Assembly: GCF_019192965.1 (NCBI RefSeq)
Contig: NZ_JAHTKU010000027.1
Location: forward strand, 1 to 64,000
Length of the DNA: 64,000 nt
Source of the DNA: Nocardioides daeguensis
Lineage (GTDB): Bacteria > Actinomycetota > Actinomycetes > Propionibacteriales > Nocardioidaceae
Reading direction: 5' to 3'
Part shown: positions 42,579 through 50,133 of the stretch, in pieces
Numbering within the stretch: the first letter of the stretch is position 1
Layout of the letters: each line of letters begins with the position of its first letter
Program-made: the position numbers and the translations under genes
The notes under the pieces: model-generated
Databases searched by the model: none
Seen by the model: only the letters and a program-made list of their open reading frames with translations
Told to the model about the DNA's origin: nothing

Positions 42579-43457
42579 ATGATCACCCGCACTCTCAACA
42601 ACGGCGTCGACCTGCCCGCGCTCGGGCTCGGCGTCTTCCAGACCCCACCCGACGAGACCCGGGCGGCGGTCGAGACCGCGCTGTCCCTGGGCTACCGCCA
42701 CGTCGACACTGCCGCGGTGTACGGCAACGAGCGCCAGGTGGGGGAGGCGATCCGCGCGTCCGGCCTGCCCCGTGAGGAGGTCTTCGTCGAGACGAAGATC
42801 TGGATCAGCGACTTCGGGTACGAGCAGGCGCTTCGCGCCTACGCCAAGAGCGCCCGCAAGCTCGACCTCGGCCACGTCGACCTGCTGCTGCTGCACTGGC
42901 CGCTGCCGTCGGCCTTCGACCGCACGCGGGAGGCCTATCGTGCGCTGGAGAAGCTGCTCGCCGACGGCGAGGTCCGCGCCATCGGGGTCAGCAACTTCCA
43001 GGTCCAGCACCTGCGTGACCTGCTCGCGGGCGCCGAGGTGGTGCCTGCGGTCAACCAGCTCGAGCTCCACCCGTACCACCAGCAGCGTGAAGTGCAGGCG
43101 CTCGACGCGGAGCTCGGCATCCTGGACCAGGCGTGGTCCCCGCTGGGCGGGGCGACGTTCTACCGCGACAGCGGCCACGCCAACCTGCTGGAGGACCCCG
43201 TGGTGAGTGGGATCGCGCACGACCTGGGCCGCACGCCCGCGCAGGTCCTCCTGCGCTGGGGCCTGCAGCACGGCCGCTCGGTCATCCCCAAGTCCGTTCG
43301 GCCGGAACGGATCGCGGAGAACCTCGACGTTCTCGGCTTCGAGCTGGAGGACGACCAGGCGGCCGCTCTCGACGCCCTCGACACCGGGCGCGCCGCTGGC
43401 CCGACGCCCGAGCAGGTCACGCTCGAGGACTTCCACCGCGACATCCCGGACGCCTGA
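42579..43457 (+). CDS. Aldo/keto reductase
   Basis: A 292-residue NADPH-dependent AKR with a (beta/alpha)8 fold. The catalytic tetrad can be read in YRHVDTAAVYGNE (Asp, Tyr), FVETKIW (Lys) and LLLHWPLP (His). The cofactor signature is HGRSVIPKSVRPERIAENLDV. It starts 6 nt after the reductase stop with GAGGAA upstream, so it belongs to the same operon. It could reduce the aldehyde released by desulfonation; this is inference. Confidence 0.92.
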   Translation: MITRTLNNGVDLPALGLGVFQTPPDETRAAVETALSLGYRHVDTAAVYGNERQVGEAIRASGLPREEVFVETKIWISDFGYEQALRAYAKSARKLDLGHVDLLLLHWPLPSAFDRTREAYRALEKLLADGEVRAIGVSNFQVQHLRDLLAGAEVVPAVNQLELHPYHQQREVQALDAELGILDQAWSPLGGATFYRDSGHANLLEDPVVSGIAHDLGRTPAQVLLRWGLQHGRSVIPKSVRPERIAENLDVLGFELEDDQAAALDALDTGRAAGPTPEQVTLEDFHRDIPDA

Positions 43458-43527
43458 GCGGTCCTCAGCGTCCGTCGAGGCGGACGCCGGCGACCCACGA
43501 GCCGTGGCCGGTCGTACGCCCTTCTCC

Positions 43528-43552
43528 GTGTTCCCGAGACGTCGGTGGGTAC
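43528..43552 (+). promoter_or_regulatory. Candidate sigma-B-type promoter
   Basis: GTGTT, 14 bp, then GGGTAC fits the streptomycete SigB pattern GNNT-N14-16-GGGTAY. It ends 34 nt before the ATG of the PRC-barrel gene. Confidence 0.5.
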
Positions 43553-43586
43553 CGCTGTGGGAACTCAACCAAGGGGGGGAAGTCTG

Positions 43587-43925
43587 ATGAGCAACGTGTG
43601 GAACTACCGCGAGACCTCGTGGCTGGAGGGTGGCGACCTCGTCGGCTACAGCGTGGAGGCGACCGACGGCTCGATCGGCAAGATCGACAAGGCGACCAAC
43701 GAGGTCGGGGCGTCGCACGTCGTGGTCGACACCGGGCCCTGGATCTTCGGCAAGCTGCGGCTCGTCCCGGCGGGTGCCATCACGGGCGTGGACCACGACG
43801 GGGAGTCGGTCATGGTCAACATGACGAAGGACCAGATCAAGTCGGCGCCCGACTACGACGCCGAGAGCTGGGGTGACGAGTCGCGCGACCAGCACTCCGA
43901 CTACTACGGGCCGTACTCCTGGTGA
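43587..43925 (+). CDS. PRC-barrel domain protein
   Basis: A 112-residue protein with a PRC-barrel: GGDLVGYSVEATDGSIGKIDKATN, HVVVDTGPWIFGKLRLVPAGAI. The C terminus is acidic with DYDAESWGDESRDQH. PRC-barrel proteins bind RNA or other proteins; several actinobacterial ones are stress-induced. AAGGGGGGGA precedes the ATG, and a SigB-like promoter lies upstream. The molecular role is unknown. Confidence 0.88.
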   Translation: MSNVWNYRETSWLEGGDLVGYSVEATDGSIGKIDKATNEVGASHVVVDTGPWIFGKLRLVPAGAITGVDHDGESVMVNMTKDQIKSAPDYDAESWGDESRDQHSDYYGPYSW

Positions 43926-43961
43926 GCCTCGCCTGCGATCCGCGTCGGTGATCCGGCGCTC

Positions 43962-43994
43962 GGGAGGCGGTCGGCCCTGTGCCGGCCGCCTCCC
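43962..43994 (+). terminator. Hairpin after the PRC-barrel gene
   Basis: A 14-bp stem with one G-U (43962-43975 with 43981-43994) and a CCTGT loop lies 37 nt after the stop. It is followed by GCCGCGC, so it is of the GC-rich, T-less type common in these genomes. Confidence 0.55.
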
Positions 43995-44038
43995 GCCGCG
44001 CTCCCGCGGTCCAGGCAGGTGGTTCGTGATCGCTCGTC

Positions 44039-44044
44039 TAGGTT
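44039..44044 (+). promoter_or_regulatory. -10 element (TAGGTT) of the MDR oxidoreductase
   Basis: TAGGTT lies 6 nt before GTG 44051 and supports that start. Confidence 0.5.
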
Positions 44045-44050
44045 CGACCT

Positions 44051-45067
44051 GTGCAGACCACCCAGATCCGGCTCGCCGCCCGCCCCGTGGGCGAGCCCGC
44101 CGACACCGACTTCGCGTTCGTCACCGAGGACCTTCCCGAGCTTGCCGACGGCCAGGTGCTGCTGCGGACGCTGTACCTCTCGCTCGACCCCTACATGCGC
44201 GGGCGGATGAGCGCCGCGAAGTCGTACGCCGAGCCGGTCCCGGTCGGCGGGGTGATGGTCGGCCAGACGGTGTGCGAGGTCGTCAAGAGCCGCGCAGACA
44301 ACCGTGCCGTCGGGGACGTGGTGCTGGCCTACACCGGCTGGCAGACGTTCGCCGTCGCGAACGCCCGCCACACGCGCCGGCTCGACCCGGCGGCGGCGCC
44401 GGTGTCCACTGCCCTCGGGGTGCTCGGCATGCCGGGCTTCACGGCGTACGCCGGGCTCTTGGAGATCGGCCGTCCGCAGCCAGGAGAGACGGTCGTCGTG
44501 GCGGCCGCGACCGGCCCGGTGGGCTCGGCCGTCGGCCAGATCGCGCAGCTCAAGGGTGCTCGGTCCGTCGGCATCGCCGGGGGAGCGGAGAAGGTGCGCG
44601 CCCTGACCGAGGAGTTCGGCTTCGACGTCGCGCTCGACCACCGTTCGCCGACCTTCCGCGAGGACCTGGCTGCGGCGACGCCGGACGGGATCGACGTCTA
44701 TTTCGAGAACGTCGGCGGCCGGGTCGCCGACGAGGTGACCCGGCGGCTCAACCGCTACGCGCGGATCCCGGTCTGCGGCCTGGTCGCCAACTACAACGCG
44801 ACCGAGGCGCCGGCCGGGCCGGACCGGCTGCCTGGATTCTTGAGCCGGGTGCTCACCTTGAGCCTCACCGTGCGGGGGTTCATCCAGAGCGAGTTCGAGC
44901 CGACGCTGACCGAGGCCTTCCAGCGCGACATGACCGCATGGGTGCGCGAGGGGAAGGTCCGCTACCGCGAGGACGTGGTCGAGGGCCTTCAGAACGCGCC
45001 CGAGGCCTTCCGCGGCCTGCTCGTCGGACGGAACTTCGGCAAGCTGCTCGTGAAGATCGGCAGCTAG
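44051..45067 (+). CDS. MDR family NADP-dependent oxidoreductase
   Basis: A 338-residue medium-chain reductase of the leukotriene-B4-dehydrogenase / CurA group. YLSLDPYMRGRM marks the N-terminal GroES-like domain, and GETVVVAAATGPVGSAVGQIAQLKGARSVGIAGG the Rossmann NADP site. FENVGG and NFGKLLVKIG end the family pattern; no zinc ligands are seen. It probably reduces enone-type C=C bonds. Its TAG stop is part of the CTAG target duplication of the adjacent IS, so the insertion left the protein intact. Confidence 0.92.
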   Translation: MQTTQIRLAARPVGEPADTDFAFVTEDLPELADGQVLLRTLYLSLDPYMRGRMSAAKSYAEPVPVGGVMVGQTVCEVVKSRADNRAVGDVVLAYTGWQTFAVANARHTRRLDPAAAPVSTALGVLGMPGFTAYAGLLEIGRPQPGETVVVAAATGPVGSAVGQIAQLKGARSVGIAGGAEKVRALTEEFGFDVALDHRSPTFREDLAAATPDGIDVYFENVGGRVADEVTRRLNRYARIPVCGLVANYNATEAPAGPDRLPGFLSRVLTLSLTVRGFIQSEFEPTLTEAFQRDMTAWVREGKVRYREDVVEGLQNAPEAFRGLLVGRNFGKLLVKIGS

Positions 45068-46041
45068 GCCGTGTCTCCCTTATGTGCGTAGCCAGGTGAT
45101 GATCGCGAAGATCGTGGCAGCGGCGCGGTAGGTGATGGCGAGCTTGTCGTAGCGGGTGGCCAACCCGCGCCACTGCTTGGCCTTGCTGAAGGATCTCTCA
45201 ACGACATTGCGGTCCTTGTAGGCCTCCGCGTCGAACGCGTGTGGTCGACCACCGGCGCTGCCGCGCCGCTTTCGCGCGGCGACATGGTCGCTCTTGGCCG
45301 GGATCACAGCCGTGATCCGGCGCCGGCGCAACTCGGCGCGGATGACACCGGTGGAGTAGGCGCGGTCGGCGATCACCGCGTCGGGCCGGGTGCGCGGTCG
45401 CCCGCGGCCCAGGCGCGGAACGCTGATGTCGGCGAGGACCTCGACGAGCATCGCGCCGTCGTTGCGCTGGCCTCCGGTGACCACGATCGCCAGCGGGCGA
45501 CCCTTGCCATCAACGGCATGATGGATCTTCGTGGTCAGTCCGCCGCGTGAGCGACCGACACCGTGGCCTGCGGGTTCAGCCTTCTCGAACGGAGATTTCT
45601 TGTAGTTCGATGAAGCCCCCTGTGTCCTGCTCGGGGCGCTTGGTGTTCGTGGCGTGCTGATGAGCACGCGCGATGGTCGCGTCGACCGACACCTTCCAGT
45701 CGATCTTTCCCTCGGCGTCAGCCTCGGCCAGGATCCGCGCGAGCACCCGGTCCCATGTGCCGTCGGCGGCATAGCGGCGGTGGCGCTTCCACACGGTCTG
45801 CCAAGGGCCGTACTCCTCGCGGGGCAGATCACGCCACGGGATCCCAGTTCGGTACCGATATGCGATGCCCTCGACCACCCTGCGGTTGTCGCCGAAGGGA
45901 TGGCCCTTGCGGCCCGCGTTCGACGGAAGCAGCGGCTCGATCCGCGCCCACTCCTCATCGCTGAAGGCCCGGAACCGCGATCGCTGCTTCGTCACGACCT
46001 CACACTGCCGCGCGCCTCACCCGCGATATGGGAGACACGCC
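45068..46041 (-). mobile_element. IS5 family (IS427-group) insertion sequence, complete
   Basis: A 974-bp element with terminal inverted repeats: GCCGTGTCTCCCTTAT at the left and, read inward, GGCGTGTCTCCCATAT at the right (14 of 16 identical). It is flanked by CTAG on both sides (45064-45067 and 46042-46045), which fits target duplication. It encodes one transposase split over two frames on the minus strand. It inserted exactly at the stop codon of the MDR oxidoreductase. Confidence 0.9.
45080..45995 (-). CDS. IS5 family transposase in two overlapping frames
   Basis: The first frame starts at 45995 and encodes an N-terminal domain (FSDEEWARIEPLLPSNAGRK, IAYRYRTGIPWRDLPREEYG) plus the first catalytic Asp in WKVSVDATIARAHQH; it stops at 45576. 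The second frame carries NYKKSPFEKAEPAGHGVGRSRGG, VIADRAYSTG (second Asp) and NVVERSFSKAKQWRGLATRYDK (Glu), ending at 45080. Joining needs a +1 shift, best at a run of five G (complement of 45616-45620). Such a split is usual in this IS group, so the element may be active; a disabling indel is also possible. Confidence 0.85.
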
Positions 46042-46051
46042 CTAGACACCC

Positions 46052-46079
46052 TTGCCATAGGTGTTACCGGCGGTAACAT
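46052..46079 (+). promoter_or_regulatory. Promoter and palindromic operator of the AurF-like gene
   Basis: TTGCCA (46052-46057) and TAACAT (46074-46079) form a promoter with a 16-bp spacer, and the ATG follows 6 nt later. TGTTACCGGCGGTAACA (46062-46078) is a 17-bp palindrome with a 3-bp centre lying between the two elements and over most of the -10. Such a site suits a TetR-type repressor. It lies 16 bp beyond the CTAG duplication at the IS end, so the promoter is native. Confidence 0.7.
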
Positions 46080-46085
46080 CTGCCC

Positions 46086-47057
46086 ATGGGCGGCATCGGC
46101 GTGGACCCGACGAACTACCAGGACCGGCTACAGACCCTCTCCGAGGCCTCGGTCGAGCACCACTTCGACGCGTTCGTCGACATCGGGTGGGACGATCCGG
46201 CGTACGCGATCGATCCGGAGGACCCGCGCTGGATCCTGCCCGACGTCGACCCGCTGGGCCGCACCGAGTGGTACCGGTCGCTGCCGCGGGCGCGGCAGAT
46301 CGAGGTCGGCTTCTACCGCCAGACCAACGTGGTCAAGGTGGGTCTGCAGTTCGAGCAGGTGCTGATCGCCGGGCTGATGATGTACTGCCTCGACCTGCCC
46401 AACGGGCGCGCCGAGTTCCGGTACTCCACCCACGAGGCGACCGAGGAGTGCCACCACACTCAGATGTTCCAGGAGTTCGTGAACCGGACCGGTCTGGACG
46501 TTCCCGGCGCGCACAGCCTGTTCCGCGCGCTCGGACCCTTCCTGCCGCTCGCCGCCAAGCACGTGCCCTTCATCTTCTTCGTGGGAGTGCTCGGCGGTGA
46601 GGAGCCGATCGACCACGTCCAGAAGGTGATGCTGCGCTCGGGGCACCCGATGCACCCGCTGCTCGAGCGGATCAGCCAGATCCATGTGGCCGAGGAGGCC
46701 CGGCACATCGGCTTCGCCCACCAGTTCCTCGAGCACCGTGCCCCCCGGCTCGGCTTCCGGCAGCGCAGCGTCGCATCGGTGCTGACGCCGGTGCTGATGC
46801 GGGTGCTGTGCGACGCGATCGTCGTACCGGGGCCGAAGGCTCTCCGCGACATGGGCATCCCGCGCGAGGTCGCCCGCGAGGTCTGGTGGGGGAGCGAGGA
46901 GTCGCGCAAGTTCCTGCGCGACATGTTCGGCGATGTGCGGATGCTCGCCGAGGAGACCGGCCTGATGAACCCGGTGTCCCGCCGGGTCTGGCGGGCGCTC
47001 GGCATCGCGGGCCGGCCCAACCGGTTCCGCAGCGAGCCGGCGCCCGCCGCCGACTGA
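46086..47057 (+). CDS. AurF-like di-iron oxygenase
   Basis: A 323-residue protein of the AurF / p-aminobenzoate N-oxygenase family. Di-iron ligand motifs are EATEECHHTQMF and HVAEEARHIGFAHQFL, with QFEQVLIAGLMMYC earlier on a helix. Family members oxidise aryl amines or other substrates with O2; most actinobacterial ones, including several near lipid metabolism genes, have no known substrate. The gene stands alone, with its own tightly built promoter. Confidence 0.88.
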   Translation: MGGIGVDPTNYQDRLQTLSEASVEHHFDAFVDIGWDDPAYAIDPEDPRWILPDVDPLGRTEWYRSLPRARQIEVGFYRQTNVVKVGLQFEQVLIAGLMMYCLDLPNGRAEFRYSTHEATEECHHTQMFQEFVNRTGLDVPGAHSLFRALGPFLPLAAKHVPFIFFVGVLGGEEPIDHVQKVMLRSGHPMHPLLERISQIHVAEEARHIGFAHQFLEHRAPRLGFRQRSVASVLTPVLMRVLCDAIVVPGPKALRDMGIPREVAREVWWGSEESRKFLRDMFGDVRMLAEETGLMNPVSRRVWRALGIAGRPNRFRSEPAPAAD

Positions 47058-47070
47058 GGGTGGCGGACGG

Positions 47071-48057
47071 CTACGACCGGTACCAGTCCGGCAGTGGTCC
47101 GGGCCGCAGGTCCGTCGCGTCGCCGGGCCGGGTCAGCGTGAGCACCGCCCGCACGATCTCGGGCCGCTCGTGGAGCGCGTCGGCGACGGTGCCGAGCCGC
47201 TCGGCGACGGCGGACTCCGCGTCGTCGCCGACGAGGTCGACGGCAGCGACGAGGAAGATCCGGTCGGCCCCGACCCACTCCATGTGCAGATAGCTGATCC
47301 GCTCGATCTCCGGGTGCTCGAGGAGCGCCCGCAGTGCGACGTTGCGGGCCAGGGGCGTGACCGCCTCGCCGGTGAGGAAGTCCATGTTGCGGCGGATCAG
47401 GAAGAGCGCGACCCCGCCGAGCAGGACGCCGACCAGGATCGAGCCGAGGGCGTCCCAGACCGGGTCGCCGGTGAGCTGGTGGAGCAGGATGCCGGCGAAG
47501 GCGACGAGCAGGCCGACGAGGGCGGCGAAGTCCTCGGCGAAGACCGCGCGCAGCATCGGGTTCGAGGTCATGTTCAGGTAGCGCAGTGGGTGCAGCCGGC
47601 GGGGGCGGGCGGCGTCCCGGGCCTGGCGCAGGGCCTGGAGGAAGGACGTGCCCTCGAGCAGGAAGGCGAGACCGAGCACGGCGTACGCCCACGTGTACGA
47701 CGGCGCGTCCGCCCTGTCGTGCACCGACTGCAGACCGTGCCAGATGGACACGGCCGAGCCCACGCTGAACAGGCCGAAGGCGGCGAACATCGACCAGATG
47801 TAGCCGACCCGGCCGTAGCCCAGGGAGTGCTCGGCGTCGGGCGGCCGGGCGGCCTTGCGCTCGCCGACCAGCAGGAACACCTCGTTGCCGGCGTCGGCCC
47901 ACGAGTGCGCGGCCTCGGCGGTCATCGACGCCGAGCCGGTGATGCCCGCGGCGACGGTCTTGGCGACGGCGATGAGGGCGTTGGCCGTGAGGGCGACGAG
48001 GACGGTCGGCAGGCTCTCGCCGCCGGCCTGCTGCTCGGGGGGCGTCACCCGGCCCAT
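47071..48057 (-). CDS. Cation diffusion facilitator family transporter
   Basis: A 328-residue CDF exporter with six predicted helices. The metal site signature is SASMTAEAAHSWADAGNEVFLL (HxxxD in TM2) and FAEDFAALVG in TM5 (ExxxD/ DxxxD-type). The C-terminal cytoplasmic ferredoxin-like domain begins near HPEIERISYLHMEW. It probably exports Zn, Fe, Mn or Co by proton antiport; the ion cannot be told from sequence. Its stop is 13 bp from the converging AurF-like gene. Confidence 0.88.
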   Translation of the reverse strand: MGRVTPPEQQAGGESLPTVLVALTANALIAVAKTVAAGITGSASMTAEAAHSWADAGNEVFLLVGERKAARPPDAEHSLGYGRVGYIWSMFAAFGLFSVGSAVSIWHGLQSVHDRADAPSYTWAYAVLGLAFLLEGTSFLQALRQARDAARPRRLHPLRYLNMTSNPMLRAVFAEDFAALVGLLVAFAGILLHQLTGDPVWDALGSILVGVLLGGVALFLIRRNMDFLTGEAVTPLARNVALRALLEHPEIERISYLHMEWVGADRIFLVAAVDLVGDDAESAVAERLGTVADALHERPEIVRAVLTLTRPGDATDLRPGPLPDWYRS

Positions 48058-48066
48058 TGTGCGGGC

Positions 48067-48801
48067 TCAGCCGGCCCGGTCGGTGAGGCTGCGCCGCATG
48101 TCGACGATCCACTGCTTGTAGGCGACGTGGGAGGCGCGCAGTGCGTCGCCGGGCCAGTCGTCCGGGAGCAGCGCGGGCGGCAGCACCGGGTCCGCGAGCA
48201 GGTGACGGCCCGAGGTGGCGCACGCGGTGAACCGCAGCACCGGGTCGTCGGTCGCGGTCGCGTCGAGCAGTCGTCGCGCCGTCGTGGCCCAGGCGTCGAG
48301 GTCCCACAGGCGCGCGGCGAGCCCGGCCGGATCGGCGGCGGGCGTGGCGCCGGTGAACCGCTCGCACACCTCGGCGACCGACGCGGGCCAGGCCAGGTCG
48401 AGGTTGGCGGGCCTGGTCCACAGGCCCTCGCGCAGCTCGGCGAGCCGGAGCTCGCCGAGTGCGGTGCGCAGGTCGGCCCGGTCGCTCGCCGTCCGCCCGG
48501 CGGTGGTGACGGCGACCAGCTCCCAGGTGCCGTCCCAGGGCCGCAGCGACGGGTGGGCGGCCTCCTCCTGGCGGCGCTGCCGGACGACGAGGCGGTCGGA
48601 CAGGCGGTAGGCGCCCTCGTCGTCGCGGACGACGTCGCCCGCCGCGGTCATCCGCGAGAGCGCGACCCGCACGGTCGGCTCGGCGAAGCCCACGACCGAG
48701 GCGGCGGTCACCAGCTCGCGGGTGGTCAGCCGCGGCACCTCGGCGCCGAGCAGCAGGGTGAGCAGCGCGGAGCGGGTGGAGACGGGCTTGAGATCAGGCA
48801 T
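48067..48801 (-). CDS. PaaX family transcriptional regulator
   Basis: A 244-residue PaaX-type repressor. The N-terminal winged HTH (TRSALLTLLLGAEVPRLTTREL, FAEPTVRVALSRMTAAGDV) is followed by the central PaaX domain (WDGTWELVAVT, LRTALGELRLAELREGLWTRP) and a C-terminal domain. E. coli PaaX senses phenylacetyl-CoA. It is divergent from an SDR and a PaaI-type thioesterase, its likely targets. ATG 48801 is used; a TAACAT lies 10 nt before it. Confidence 0.9.
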   Translation of the reverse strand: MPDLKPVSTRSALLTLLLGAEVPRLTTRELVTAASVVGFAEPTVRVALSRMTAAGDVVRDDEGAYRLSDRLVVRQRRQEEAAHPSLRPWDGTWELVAVTTAGRTASDRADLRTALGELRLAELREGLWTRPANLDLAWPASVAEVCERFTGATPAADPAGLAARLWDLDAWATTARRLLDATATDDPVLRFTACATSGRHLLADPVLPPALLPDDWPGDALRASHVAYKQWIVDMRRSLTDRAG

Positions 48802-48903
48802 GACGCCCGCGATGTTACAGAAGCGCGACGGCTGGCGCCGAACTGTTGTGACCAATGTCTAACACTCTTGGCGCGGCTGTCGGTTCTGTGTAACGGTGCG
48901 GTC

Positions 48904-49761
48904 ATGACGGAGACCATGGACAAGCGCCTCGCGGGGCGGACCCTGATGATGTCCGGCGGCAGTCGGGGGATCGGGCTGGCGATCGGGTTGGCGGCGGCGC
49001 GGGAGGGCGCCAACGTCGTGCTGCTCGCGAAGACCGACGTGCCGGACCCGCGGCTCCCGGGCACCGTTCACACGGCAGCCGCCGAGATCGAGGACGCCGG
49101 TGGTCAGGCGCTCGCCGTCGTCGGCGACGTCCGCGACGAGGCGTCGGTGGAGCAGGCCGTCGCGCGTGCCGTCGAGCGCTTCGGCGGCATCGACATCTGC
49201 CTCAACAACGCCTCCGCGCTCGCGCTCGAGGGCACCGAGGAGCTCCCGGTCAAGCGGTTCGACCTGATGACCCAGATCCAGCTGCGTGGCACCTACCTGC
49301 TCACCCGCGCCTGCCTGCCTCACCTGCGCAGGGGCACGAACCCGCACGTCCTCTCGCTCAGCCCGCCGCTCAACATGGCGCCGGAGTGGCTGGGCAAGCA
49401 CCCGGCCTACACCCTGGCGAAGTACGGCATGTCGCTGCTGACCCTCGGCTGGGCGGCGGAGTACGCCGAGGCCGGGGTCGCGGCCAACTGCCTGTGGCCC
49501 GAGACCCTGATCGCCACCTCGGCCGTGCAGAACCTGCTCGGCGGCGAGGAGGCGATGCAGAAGGCCCGCACGCCCGAGATCATGGCCGACGCCGCGGTCG
49601 AGGTGCTCTCCCGGCCCTCGCGCCAGTACACCGGCAACGCGGTGCTCGACGTCGACGTGCTGCGCGAGGCGGGGGTGAGCGACCTGTCGTCGTACGGCGG
49701 CACGGGCGAGCTGGAGTACGACATCTTCGTGGACCCGCCGGCGGGCCGGACGGCCCGATGA
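48904..49761 (+). CDS. SDR family oxidoreductase (HSDL2-like)
   Basis: A 285-residue short-chain dehydrogenase. The cofactor motif is MSGGSRGIGLAIG, NNAS follows, and the catalytic region has LSPPLNM with HPAYTLAKYGMSLL (YxxxK). The insertion around AKTDVPDPRLPGTVHTAAAEIE is typical of HSDL2-like SDRs, which act on fatty-acid or sterol-like substrates. AACGGT lies 6 nt before the ATG. The stop overlaps the thioesterase start by ATGA. Confidence 0.9.
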   Translation: MTETMDKRLAGRTLMMSGGSRGIGLAIGLAAAREGANVVLLAKTDVPDPRLPGTVHTAAAEIEDAGGQALAVVGDVRDEASVEQAVARAVERFGGIDICLNNASALALEGTEELPVKRFDLMTQIQLRGTYLLTRACLPHLRRGTNPHVLSLSPPLNMAPEWLGKHPAYTLAKYGMSLLTLGWAAEYAEAGVAANCLWPETLIATSAVQNLLGGEEAMQKARTPEIMADAAVEVLSRPSRQYTGNAVLDVDVLREAGVSDLSSYGGTGELEYDIFVDPPAGRTAR

Positions 49762-50129
49762 GCGGCCCTCGCGACGCGTACGCCGCAACCCTCGGTGTCG
49801 ACGTCGTCGGGTACGGCGGCGGGCGTGCCGAGGCGCGGGTCGAGGTCACCGCGGACCACCTCAACCCGCACGGCACCGCGCACGGCTCCTTCCTGTTCTC
49901 CCTGGCCGGCATCGCCCTGGCGGCGGCCGCCAACGACGCCGAGCACTCCGGGGTCGTGAGCGCGGTCCACATCGACTACGTGCGCCCGGCGCGCGTCGGG
50001 GACGCGCTGGTCGCCACGGCCGAGGTGGCCGAGCGTCTGGCCAAGGAGGACCTGTTCGTCATCCGGGTCACCCACGGCGAGGAGCTGGTAGCGCGCGCGA
50101 CGGGCAGGGCCAACCGCCGCGCCCGGTAG
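49758..50129 (+). CDS. PaaI family hotdog-fold thioesterase
   Basis: A 123-residue hotdog thioesterase. NPHGTAHGSFLFSLAGIALA is the PaaI signature (HGG-like, here HGS) with the catalytic Asn/Asp region, followed by HIDYVRPARVGDALVATAEV. It would hydrolyse aryl- or acyl-CoA. Cotranscribed with the SDR and probably repressed by the divergent PaaX protein. It converges on the P450 gene with 4 bp between. Confidence 0.88.
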   Translation: MSGPRDAYAATLGVDVVGYGGGRAEARVEVTADHLNPHGTAHGSFLFSLAGIALAAAANDAEHSGVVSAVHIDYVRPARVGDALVATAEVAERLAKEDLFVIRVTHGEELVARATGRANRRAR

Positions 50130-50133
50130 CGCC

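Noticed and set aside
48811..48897. GTTACA/TGTAAC inverted pair between PaaX and the SDR as an operator
   Set aside because: The arms are only 6 bp and 69 bp apart; both may simply be parts of the -10 regions of the two genes.
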